Assembly: GCF_003663885.1 (NCBI RefSeq) | Contig: NZ_RCCE01000001.1 | Location: 1 to 64,000, forward strand | Direction of reading: 5' to 3' | Source: Litoreibacter meonggei | GTDB lineage: Bacteria > Pseudomonadota > Alphaproteobacteria > Rhodobacterales > Rhodobacteraceae | DNA: 64,000 nucleotides | Shown here: piece by piece, positions 38,099 through 45,875 of the stretch | Position numbering within the stretch: position 1 is the first letter of the stretch | Layout of the letters: each line of letters begins with the position of its first letter | Notes under the pieces: model-generated | What the model saw: the letters and a program-made list of their open reading frames with translations, nothing else | Told to the model about the DNA's origin: nothing | Databases searched by the model: none | Translations under genes and position numbers: made by a program

Positions 38099-39241
38099 GT
38101 GTCTTTTATCCGCCGCTTAAAGGCCCAACTCGAACGCCCGCGCGAAGACCGTCCTTTTGGTAGCGGCTGGTTATCCGGTGGCGGCGCGCTTTTGGCGGGC
38201 CTCACCGCGGCGGCAATTCTTGCAGTAATGTATTTCCCCGGCCTGTTCTCAACGCCCGATCTGGCGACGGTCATCACGCCAGCGCATCTCCAACTCCTGC
38301 TCCAAGTGGTGCTCCTGCTTGGCTACGCCTTTGCACTCGTATCGTTGCTGCTATCGCGTGACAAAATTCTGGGCTGGACGGCGCTGTTCATGATCGTCAT
38401 CGTCTCCCTCATCGGGACACCGGATGACGGATCTACTCTAACGGCGCCACTGTATTTTGGTCTCGATTTCTTCATTCTGAACGTGGTTTTCCTGGGCTTC
38501 CTCTTTGTCCCGCTCGAGCGATACTTCCCACAAGACAACGACCAAACCGTTTTCCGCCCCGAGTGGCAGGAAGACATGTTTTACTACCTTGTGTCCTCCC
38601 TCATGGTGCAAATCCTGACATTCCTGACATTGATGCCATCGAACCTAATCACCGGCTACATCAACATGGGGCCGATACAGGAGTGGGTTTTCGCCCTGCC
38701 CTTCCTTGTTCAGCTATTCGCCATTTTGGTGTTCTCGGATTTCGTGCAATATTGGGTCCACCGCACGTTCCACACGATACCGGCGCTGTGGCGTTTCCAT
38801 GCCGTTCACCACTCCGCCAAACATCTGGACTGGCTGGCAGGCTCTCGTATGCACTTTATTGAAATCGCGATACTGCGCGGCTTCACCGCGATCCCGATGT
38901 TTACCCTTGGCTTCGATCCGGCTGCTATTCAGGCCTATGTGCTGATCGTGTATTTCTACTCGCACTTCATCCATTCCAATATCGGCTGGAACCTGAAAGC
39001 AATCGAGAGCACCTTCGCCACGCCCCGCTTCCACCATTGGCACCACGGCGCGGAGCGCGAGGCGATCGACGTCAACTACGCCATCCACTTCCCGATTTTG
39101 GACCGCTTGTTCGGCACCTACCATATGCCCGAAGGCCGCTGGCCCAAGCGCTACGGCGTGGCGGGCGAGCAGGTTCCACGTGGCTTCGTGAAGCAGTTTC
39201 TGCACCCGTTCACCAAGAAGAAGTTGCCTGAGCCGAAGTAA
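38099..39241 (+). CDS. Sterol desaturase / fatty acid hydroxylase family membrane protein
   Basis: 380 residues from a GTG start with an AGGAGA site 8 bases upstream. It has several membrane helices and the di-iron His clusters of the family: HRTFHTIPALWRFHAVHHS (about residues 220-238) and FHHWHHG (about 312-318). Members hydroxylate or desaturate lipids using oxygen. The substrate is unknown. It lies between the pterin methyltransferase and the corrinoid activator, all on the same strand, although a hairpin upstream suggests separate transcription. Confidence 0.85.
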   Translation: MSFIRRLKAQLERPREDRPFGSGWLSGGGALLAGLTAAAILAVMYFPGLFSTPDLATVITPAHLQLLLQVVLLLGYAFALVSLLLSRDKILGWTALFMIVIVSLIGTPDDGSTLTAPLYFGLDFFILNVVFLGFLFVPLERYFPQDNDQTVFRPEWQEDMFYYLVSSLMVQILTFLTLMPSNLITGYINMGPIQEWVFALPFLVQLFAILVFSDFVQYWVHRTFHTIPALWRFHAVHHSAKHLDWLAGSRMHFIEIAILRGFTAIPMFTLGFDPAAIQAYVLIVYFYSHFIHSNIGWNLKAIESTFATPRFHHWHHGAEREAIDVNYAIHFPILDRLFGTYHMPEGRWPKRYGVAGEQVPRGFVKQFLHPFTKKKLPEPK

Positions 39242-39367
39242 CGGGGGGAACTTGATCTCATTCATGAAAACCATGCGTATTCTTGCAAGATCAGGTCGCA
39301 GACGGCCATTGCGCATGGGGGTGAAAGTCCTACAACTTCAGGAAGAAACAACTGCTTCGGTGCCCCT

Positions 39368-41401
39368 ATGTCCGACCATGACCCGCTCGTTATCTTCACG
39401 CCCTCTGGCAAACGCGGCCATTTCCCCAAGGGCACGCCTGTCCTGACAGCTGCGCGTCAACTTGGTGTTGATCTTGATAGCGTCTGTGGTGGGCGCGGCA
39501 TATGCTCCAAATGCCAGATTACCCCGTCATACGGCGAATTCCCCAAGCACGGCGTCACGGTTCGCGATGGTGCGCTTTCCGACTGGAACAGCGTCGAGCA
39601 GCGCTATGACGACAAGCGCGGGCTGACCAAAGGTCGTCGCCTTGGGTGTCAGGCTCAAGTGCAAGGCGACATCGTCATCGACGTCCCCGAAAGCAGCCAA
39701 GTTCACAAACAAGTCGTTCGCAAGCGTGTCGAAGCGCGTGATATTACCCTGAACCCATCCACCAAGCTGTACTATGTCGAAGTAGAGCAGCCCGACATGC
39801 ATGAACCCTCCGGTGATCTGGAGCGGTTGATTAAAGCCCTGCGCCACGACTGGGACCTGCCCGCGCTGGAGGTTGATCTGGGCCTGCTCAAAACGCTTCA
39901 ACCGACCTTGCGTAAGGGGGAATGGAAGGTGACTTGCGCCGTCCACCTTGGCGACAACATGTTCGGCCCACGTATCATGCATATCTGGCCCGGATTCTAT
40001 GATGGGACGGTTTATGGCCTTGCTGTCGATCTCGGCTCCACGACAATCGCGGGGCATCTATGCGATTTGGCGACGGGCGAAGTCGTGGCATCATCCGGCA
40101 TCATGAACCCGCAAATCCGCTTTGGTGAAGACCTGATGAGCCGCGTCAGTTATTCGATGATGAACCCCGGCGGGGCCGAGGAAATGACCCGTGCGGTCCG
40201 CGAAGGCATGAACTCGCTCTTTGTGCAGATCGCCTCCGAAGCCGAGATTGATCGCGACCTGATCGTGGATGCGGTCTTCGTGTGCAACCCAGTCATGCAC
40301 CACCTGTTCCTTGGTATTGACCCGTTCGAGCTGGGCCAAGCCCCCTTCGCGCTTGCCACATCCGAAGCGCTGTCCCTGCGCGCCATTGAGTTGGAGTTAA
40401 ACCTACACCCCGCCGCCCGCGTCTATATCCTGCCTTGCATTGCGGGTCACGTGGGCGCAGACGCCGCCGCAGTTGCACTGTCGGAGGCCCCTGATAAATC
40501 CGAGGACCTTGTGTTGGTTGTGGACGTCGGCACCAACGCCGAAATCCTGCTTGGCAACAAAGACAAAGTCCTTGCCTGCTCTTCGCCCACCGGTCCCGCC
40601 TTCGAGGGTGCGCAAATCAGCTCCGGTCAACGCGCGGCCCCCGGCGCGATCGAGCGCGTGGAAATCGACCCCGTGACCAAAGAGCCACGCTTCCGCGTGA
40701 TCGGCTCTGACGTTTGGTCCGACGAAGATGGCTTTGACGAAGTTATCGCGAGTACGGGCATAACAGGCATCTGTGGATCTGGCATCATCGAGATGGTGGC
40801 CGAAATGCGCATGGCAGGCATCGTCGACGGTCCCGGCCTGATCGGATCACCTGAACAAACTGGTACAAGCCGTTGTTTTCAGGATGGAAGAACTTATAGC
40901 TATATGGTCTATGACGACCCAGAGCGCCCGATCACTGTTACCAACCGCGACATCCGCGAAATCCAGATGGCAAAGGCCGCGCTCTACTCTGGCGCGCGCC
41001 TGCTGATGGACAAATTCGGTGTCGACACCGTTGACCGCGTCGTGTTGGCCGGTGCGTTCGGTGCGCATATCTCGCCCAAACACGCCATGGTCTTGGGCAT
41101 GATCCCTGACGCACCGCTTGATAAGGTTACATCCGCCGGCAACGCCGCAGGAACTGGCGCGCGGATCGCATTGTTGAACACCAAGGCCCGCGCCGAGATC
41201 GAGCAGACCGTGCATGACATCCACAAGATTGAAACCGCCATCGAGCCACGCTTTCAGGAACATTTTGTCAACGCCTCCAACATCCCCAACGCGGTTGAAT
41301 CATTCCCGAACCTGTTCGCCATTCTCACCTTGCCAGATGTAAACTTTAACACAGGTGGCGGAGACAAAGACGGCGGTCGCAGGCGACGCAGGCGCTCTTG
41401 A
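39368..41401 (+). CDS. ASKHA-domain corrinoid activator (RACo/RamA-like, DUF4445)
   Basis: 677 residues. The N-terminal plant-type [2Fe-2S] ferredoxin domain has Cys40, Cys46, Cys49 and Cys94 (CGGRGICSKCQ, then GCQAQV). The rest is an ASKHA ATPase with GLAVDLGSTTIAG, VLVVDVGTNAEIL and GAFGAHI, as in RACo and RamA, which use ATP to reduce Co(II) corrinoids back to Co(I). From memory, a homologue in Phaeobacter inhibens is needed for methionine synthesis with a split MetH. The C-terminus ends GGDKDGGRRRRRRS, echoing the tail of the pterin methyltransferase. The 126-base leader (39242-39367) has no recognised RNA. Confidence 0.88.
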   Translation: MSDHDPLVIFTPSGKRGHFPKGTPVLTAARQLGVDLDSVCGGRGICSKCQITPSYGEFPKHGVTVRDGALSDWNSVEQRYDDKRGLTKGRRLGCQAQVQGDIVIDVPESSQVHKQVVRKRVEARDITLNPSTKLYYVEVEQPDMHEPSGDLERLIKALRHDWDLPALEVDLGLLKTLQPTLRKGEWKVTCAVHLGDNMFGPRIMHIWPGFYDGTVYGLAVDLGSTTIAGHLCDLATGEVVASSGIMNPQIRFGEDLMSRVSYSMMNPGGAEEMTRAVREGMNSLFVQIASEAEIDRDLIVDAVFVCNPVMHHLFLGIDPFELGQAPFALATSEALSLRAIELELNLHPAARVYILPCIAGHVGADAAAVALSEAPDKSEDLVLVVDVGTNAEILLGNKDKVLACSSPTGPAFEGAQISSGQRAAPGAIERVEIDPVTKEPRFRVIGSDVWSDEDGFDEVIASTGITGICGSGIIEMVAEMRMAGIVDGPGLIGSPEQTGTSRCFQDGRTYSYMVYDDPERPITVTNRDIREIQMAKAALYSGARLLMDKFGVDTVDRVVLAGAFGAHISPKHAMVLGMIPDAPLDKVTSAGNAAGTGARIALLNTKARAEIEQTVHDIHKIETAIEPRFQEHFVNASNIPNAVESFPNLFAILTLPDVNFNTGGGDKDGGRRRRRRS

Positions 41402-41435
41402 CGTCACCGCGCGGCTCACTTAATTCAAAGCCAAG

Positions 41436-41509
41436 GCGGGTATGGTGAAAAGGTATCACGGCAGCTTCCCAAGCTTTAGTTACGAGTTCGATTCTCGTTA
41501 CCCGCTCCA
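41436..41509 (+). tRNA. tRNA-Gly (anticodon CCC), CCA encoded
   Basis: The acceptor stem GCGGGTA (41436-41442) pairs with TACCCGC (41499-41505), followed by discriminator T and CCA. The D stem is GTGA/TCAC. The T stem and loop are ACGAG-TTCGATT-CTCGT. The anticodon loop TTCCCAA reads CCC, decoding GGG. The anticodon stem GCAGC/GCTTT has one C-U mismatch and a G-U pair. The thioesterase ATG begins only six bases after CCA. Confidence 0.9.
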
Positions 41510-41515
41510 AATATT

Positions 41516-41989
41516 ATGAAAACACTCCCCTATCATACGCCCCTAGACGCCGACACGCTTCGCGCATTTGGCATCCCCGAGCCCTGGAGGTTTGGCGTCG
41601 CTGACCGCACGCGCTTCGGCGAGCTTGACCCGCTGGGACACATCAACAATGCGGCCTATCTTGGCTGGTTCGAGAGCTTTCGCATTCAATACATGCAGGC
41701 TTACGGCATTGGCTACATTGGCGAAGACGCACCACAATTGGTGCTGCGTCAGGTCCAGGTGGATTACCTCGCCGAGATGAAGTTGGCCGAGGACTATATC
41801 GTCACGGGTCGTTCAAGTGTGCTCCGTAAGTCGAGTTTCAAGATGGACTACGCCGTATGGTCCGGCGGGAAGCTGCGCACCACGTCACATGCCGTGATCG
41901 TGCAGCTGAATGCAGATGGCACAAAACGTCCGATGAGCCCCGAATTGCGCGATCTACTGAAGTCACGCGACGGGGCGGTGGACGCCTAG
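41516..41989 (+). CDS. Acyl-CoA thioesterase, hotdog fold (4HBT family)
   Basis: 157 residues. The catalytic region RTRFGELDPLGHINNAAYLGWFE (residues 32-54) includes the Asp of YbgC-like 4-hydroxybenzoyl-CoA thioesterases, and the pattern VQVDYLAEMKLAEDYIV follows. It hydrolyses an acyl-CoA of unknown identity. The ATG lies six bases after the encoded CCA of tRNA-Gly, with no Shine-Dalgarno sequence and no alternative start upstream. Translation may therefore be nearly leaderless, after tRNA processing. The 3' end overlaps the convergent pgi gene by four bases. Confidence 0.85.
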   Translation: MKTLPYHTPLDADTLRAFGIPEPWRFGVADRTRFGELDPLGHINNAAYLGWFESFRIQYMQAYGIGYIGEDAPQLVLRQVQVDYLAEMKLAEDYIVTGRSSVLRKSSFKMDYAVWSGGKLRTTSHAVIVQLNADGTKRPMSPELRDLLKSRDGAVDA

Positions 41990-43587
41990 TCGCGCTGACG
42001 CAAATAATCCAACAGCAGACGGGTCGAGCTATCCTTGCCTTTGTCAGACGTCTCGCCACGAAGCACCGGCGTCAGCGCATTGGCCAGCTCTTTGCCAAGC
42101 TCAACGCCCCATTGGTCGTAGGAATTAATCCCAAGCATCACGCCTTCAACAAACACGCGGTGCTCGTACAGGGCGATGATCTGGCCTAACACGAACGGGG
42201 TCAACTTGGGGTAAACCAGCGTCGTCGAAGGCCGGTCGCCGGGGAACACCCGATGGCGCGCTTGGCGGTCCAACTCAGCACCCGTTAGCCCACGCTTCGC
42301 CATAATCGCAGTTGCTTGTTCAAGGCCGCGACCCACCATCAATGCCTCGGACTGCGCCAGACAGTTGGCCACCAACAACTCGTGCTGATGCGCAAGCTCC
42401 GGCTCGTGACCTTCCCGCGCCACCATAAATTCGCACGGAACAACTCGCGTGCCTTGGTGGATCAATTGATAGAACGCATGTTGTCCATTCGTGCCGGGCT
42501 CACCCCAGACCACAGGGCCTGAATTCACGTCCAATGCAGAACCGTCCATCGCCACGGATTTGCCGTTGCTTTCCATTTCCAGCTGCTGAAAATACGCCGG
42601 AAGCCGTGTCAGGCGTTGATCATAGGGCAGCACCGCGCGGGTCGCATGGCCGCAGCCTTGGTTGTTCCAAACTCCAACCAAAGCAAGCATCACTGGCAGG
42701 TTCTGATCCAGCGGTGCATCGCGGAAATGGCAATCCATGTCATAGGCACCGCGCAGGAAGGCATCAAAGTCATCCGCGCCGATGGCAATCATCAGAGACA
42801 AACCAATCGGCCCCCACAAGGAATAGCGTCCGCCGACCCAATCCTCGAACCCGAACACACGCTCCGGCGCGATGCCCAACTCGGCGGTCTTGTCTTCAGC
42901 GGTAGACAACGCTGCAAACTGCGCGCCCGTGTCCGTTACACGTTCGGCCATCCACTCTTGCGCGGTGCGCGCGTTGGTCATGGTCTCAATCGTGGTAAAC
43001 GTCTTGGACGCCACAATCACCAGCGTCGTCGTAGGGTCCAGCCCGCGTAGCGTGTCAGCAACATCCGCGCCGTCTACGTTGGAAACAAAATGAACCCGTG
43101 GCCCATCATGATACGGCGCCAGTGCCAACACAGCCATTGCAGGGCCAAGATCAGAGCCGCCAATGCCAATATTAACCACATCCGTGATCGCACCGCCCTG
43201 CCCTTTGACAGCGCCAGATCGCACAGCTTCGGAAAAATCAGCCATCCGCGCGCGGGTCTCGCGCACGCCCGGCATGACGTCTACACCATCGACCAACACC
43301 GAGCGGTCACCCATTTCGCGCAACGCCGTGTGGAGCACCGCGCGGTCCTCGGTCTCGTTGATTTTCTCGCCTGAAAACATGGCCTCGCGCCGCGCCTCAA
43401 CACCAGCGTTCGCAGCCATTGATAAAAGCAACGCACGGTCGTCCGCGCCAATCTGGGTTTTGGAGTAGTCGAACAGCATGTCGCCATGCTGCACGGAATA
43501 TTCGTGCGCACGGTTGGGATTTTCCCCGAAAAGAGCTGCGAGCGTTGCGCGCTGTTCGGCACTGGTTTTCAGGTCGGTCCAATTCAT
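41986..43587 (-). CDS. pgi: Glucose-6-phosphate isomerase
   Basis: 533 residues. The SIS-fold signatures are present: VNIGIGGSDLGPAM, FVSNVDGADV, VIVASKTFTT with its phosphate-binding loop, and GGRYSLWGPIGL. It interconverts glucose-6-P and fructose-6-P. The start at 43587 forms a TGATG overlap with pgl; a TTG start four codons upstream is less likely. It is the third gene of the zwf-pgl-pgi operon, the entry into the Entner-Doudoroff and pentose phosphate pathways. Confidence 0.97.
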   Translation of the reverse strand: MNWTDLKTSAEQRATLAALFGENPNRAHEYSVQHGDMLFDYSKTQIGADDRALLLSMAANAGVEARREAMFSGEKINETEDRAVLHTALREMGDRSVLVDGVDVMPGVRETRARMADFSEAVRSGAVKGQGGAITDVVNIGIGGSDLGPAMAVLALAPYHDGPRVHFVSNVDGADVADTLRGLDPTTTLVIVASKTFTTIETMTNARTAQEWMAERVTDTGAQFAALSTAEDKTAELGIAPERVFGFEDWVGGRYSLWGPIGLSLMIAIGADDFDAFLRGAYDMDCHFRDAPLDQNLPVMLALVGVWNNQGCGHATRAVLPYDQRLTRLPAYFQQLEMESNGKSVAMDGSALDVNSGPVVWGEPGTNGQHAFYQLIHQGTRVVPCEFMVAREGHEPELAHQHELLVANCLAQSEALMVGRGLEQATAIMAKRGLTGAELDRQARHRVFPGDRPSTTLVYPKLTPFVLGQIIALYEHRVFVEGVMLGINSYDQWGVELGKELANALTPVLRGETSDKGKDSSTRLLLDYLRQRD

Positions 43588-44234
43588 CACGGCGCCCAAT
43601 GTACGGTTGCATTCGCAAGGACGGTCCGGATTGGGGCTTCCATGCGGGTTGCGTGGGTAGCACGATCCAGTGCTTCGCGCTTTTCTTTGCCCGCGATCAG
43701 AACATGGCTGCTCATGGCTTCCTCCAACACGCGACCGCTTAGGGTAACGCGCGGCTCCAACCCGTCGGAAGCTTCTACCATCATCAGATCCGGCGCATCA
43801 GAGGCCAACGCGGCCTCCAAATCGGGGGAGCCCGGAAACAGCGATGCGGTATGCATATCCGCCCCCATCCCCACAACCAGCACCGACAGTGGCAGATGTG
43901 CGGATATATCGGGCAACGCATCGCCATCCGGCCTGATCGACACATAGTTCGCCGCCGCAGCCCGCGACGTCAGAAGACGCGCGCGGATCATACGCTCGTT
44001 GGACCGCTCATGGTCCGCCGGCACCCGCCGCTCGTCCCCGACCAAAACGGTCACGCGACTCCAATCAAGATCGGCCGCGCACAGGGCATCAAACACCGGA
44101 CCGGGTGTCGAGCCACCCGGCACAGCAAAGCTGACCTGATCATGGGTCATCAACGCCTCGTTCAGCTCCCCTGCCAGTTCGTTGGCGAGGTCGATCATCA
44201 TCAGATCGCGGTCCGGATATTCGATAAGTTCCAT
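43587..44234 (-). CDS. pgl: 6-phosphogluconolactonase
   Basis: 215 residues, DevB/SOL family: FAVPGGSTPGPVFDAL near residue 37, VTVLVGDERRVP, and LVVGMGADMHTASLFPGS with the catalytic His. It hydrolyses 6-phosphogluconolactone made by the upstream Zwf. It is coupled on both sides, TAATG with zwf and TGATG with pgi. Confidence 0.95.
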   Translation of the reverse strand: MELIEYPDRDLMMIDLANELAGELNEALMTHDQVSFAVPGGSTPGPVFDALCAADLDWSRVTVLVGDERRVPADHERSNERMIRARLLTSRAAAANYVSIRPDGDALPDISAHLPLSVLVVGMGADMHTASLFPGSPDLEAALASDAPDLMMVEASDGLEPRVTLSGRVLEEAMSSHVLIAGKEKREALDRATHATRMEAPIRTVLANATVHWAP

Positions 44235-45685
44235 TATTTAATCTCCCGCCAGCGCCGCCCGTCGCGGTGCAACAGCATCAACGCATCTTCAGGGCCCGTT
44301 GTTCCCGGCTCGTATTGAACCGGTTTATCGCCACGGTTCTGCCAGCCCTCGATAATCGGATCGGTCCACGCCCAAGCCGCTTCGACCTCGTCGCCGCGCA
44401 TGAACAACGTCTGATTACCACGGATCACATCCATAATCAGCCGCTCGTAGGCGTCCGGCACATCCGCGCCTTCCGGCCCAAGTGCTTCGGCAAATGTCAT
44501 GTCCAGCGGTACGTCGATCAAGCGCATACCGCCTGGGCCCGGTTCCTTGATGGTCACACGAAGGTCCATGCCCTCGTCCGGTTGCAGCCGGATCGCCAGC
44601 ACATTTGCCTTGCTTCCGGCATCTTCTTCAAAGATCGAGTGCGGCACGTCTTTGAACTGGATCACGATCTCTGACATCCGCCCTTTCATGCGCTTGCCGG
44701 TACGCAGATAGAACGGTGTGCCTTTCCAACGCCAGTTAGAGATGTCGACCTTCATCGCGATAAAGCTCTCGGTCTTGCTCGAAGGGTTCTCGGAATGCTC
44801 GATATAGGACGCCTGACCCTCATCTGCCGCATATTGACCACGTACGATATTCTCGGACGGCACGGGGTCCAGCGCGCGGATCACTTTCAGCTTCTCGTCG
44901 CGCACCGCGTCGGGATCAAACCGCGACGGGGGTTCCATAGCCGTCAAACAAAGCAACTGCATCAGATGGTTCTGGATCATATCCCGCATCGCGCCGGATT
45001 TGTCGTAGTAGCCCCCGCGTCCACCGACGCTCACCGTTTCAGCCACCGTGATCTGTACATGGTCGATATATTGGGCGTTCCAAAGCGGCTCGAACAGCAT
45101 GTTGGCGAAGCGTACGGCCATGAGGTTCTGCACGGTTTCCTTGCCCAAATAGTGGTCAATGCGGTAAATCTGGTGCTCGTCAAAGCTGGCTGCAAGCACG
45201 GCATTTAAGGCCTTGGCGCTTTCCAGATCACGACCAAACGGCTTTTCAACGACAATACGACTCTCGGGATTGGCGATCTTGTGTTTATGCAATCGCGTGG
45301 CCAGATCGCCAAACAAACTTGGCCCAACCGAGAAGTAAAACGCCTGAACTACGTCCTTGCGCACCAGTTTGGCAAGGGTATCCCAGCCGCCCGAACCTTT
45401 GGCGTCAATTGACGTGTAATGCAATTGAGCCAAAAACGCGTCCACGACCTTAGGCTTGCGCTTTTTCTCGGAAACGAACTCGCCAATGGACTCGCGCACG
45501 AGCGCCCGATACCCGTCGTCGTCCAAATCGCTTCGCGCTGCACCAATGATCCGGGCATCCTCGGGCATCTGTCCCGCCAAAAAGCGCCGATACAGCCCCG
45601 GCAAAATCTTGCGACGGGCCAAATCACCGGTGCCGCCAAAGATTACAAGATCAAAGCTCTCTACAGGAATGACGCGTGAGACCAT
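44234..45685 (-). CDS. zwf: Glucose-6-phosphate 1-dehydrogenase
   Basis: 483 residues from the ATG at 45685. The NADP loop is VIFGGTGDLARRKILPGLY near residues 11-29, and the substrate/catalytic segment is RIDHYLGKE. It is the first enzyme of the Entner-Doudoroff route, the main glycolytic path in roseobacters. The longer frame from 45895 would absorb the promoter and is rejected. A perfect LacI-type palindrome at 45723-45734 lies 38 bases upstream and probably controls the whole zwf-pgl-pgi unit. Confidence 0.97.
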   Translation of the reverse strand: MVSRVIPVESFDLVIFGGTGDLARRKILPGLYRRFLAGQMPEDARIIGAARSDLDDDGYRALVRESIGEFVSEKKRKPKVVDAFLAQLHYTSIDAKGSGGWDTLAKLVRKDVVQAFYFSVGPSLFGDLATRLHKHKIANPESRIVVEKPFGRDLESAKALNAVLAASFDEHQIYRIDHYLGKETVQNLMAVRFANMLFEPLWNAQYIDHVQITVAETVSVGGRGGYYDKSGAMRDMIQNHLMQLLCLTAMEPPSRFDPDAVRDEKLKVIRALDPVPSENIVRGQYAADEGQASYIEHSENPSSKTESFIAMKVDISNWRWKGTPFYLRTGKRMKGRMSEIVIQFKDVPHSIFEEDAGSKANVLAIRLQPDEGMDLRVTIKEPGPGGMRLIDVPLDMTFAEALGPEGADVPDAYERLIMDVIRGNQTLFMRGDEVEAAWAWTDPIIEGWQNRGDKPVQYEPGTTGPEDALMLLHRDGRRWREIK

Positions 45686-45722
45686 GGGGCTACCCTTTTT
45701 TCTGGCGTGACATTGCCGCATT

Positions 45723-45734
45723 GTTAGCGCTAAC
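45723..45734. promoter_or_regulatory. LacI-family-type palindrome upstream of zwf
   Basis: GTTAGCGCTAAC is a perfect 12-base palindrome with the central CG typical of LacI-family operators. It is 38 bases upstream of the zwf start and about 140 bases from the divergent radical SAM gene. No LacI-type gene is in the window. Confidence 0.65.
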
Positions 45735-45875
45735 GACGCTGCACTTCCAGTGCAAATTTCTCTATGAACCCTAACACTCCCTACGTCGGTCACAAGCGTG
45801 TCAGAAGATACACAGGAGACTTTCTCTTCGCACCGCAACACGATAGCCAAGATCAACAGGCAACGGAGAAGACCG

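Noticed and set aside
39252-39446. Short forward ORF before the corrinoid activator
   Set aside because: It overlaps the activator start in another frame, has no ribosome-binding site and shows no family resemblance.
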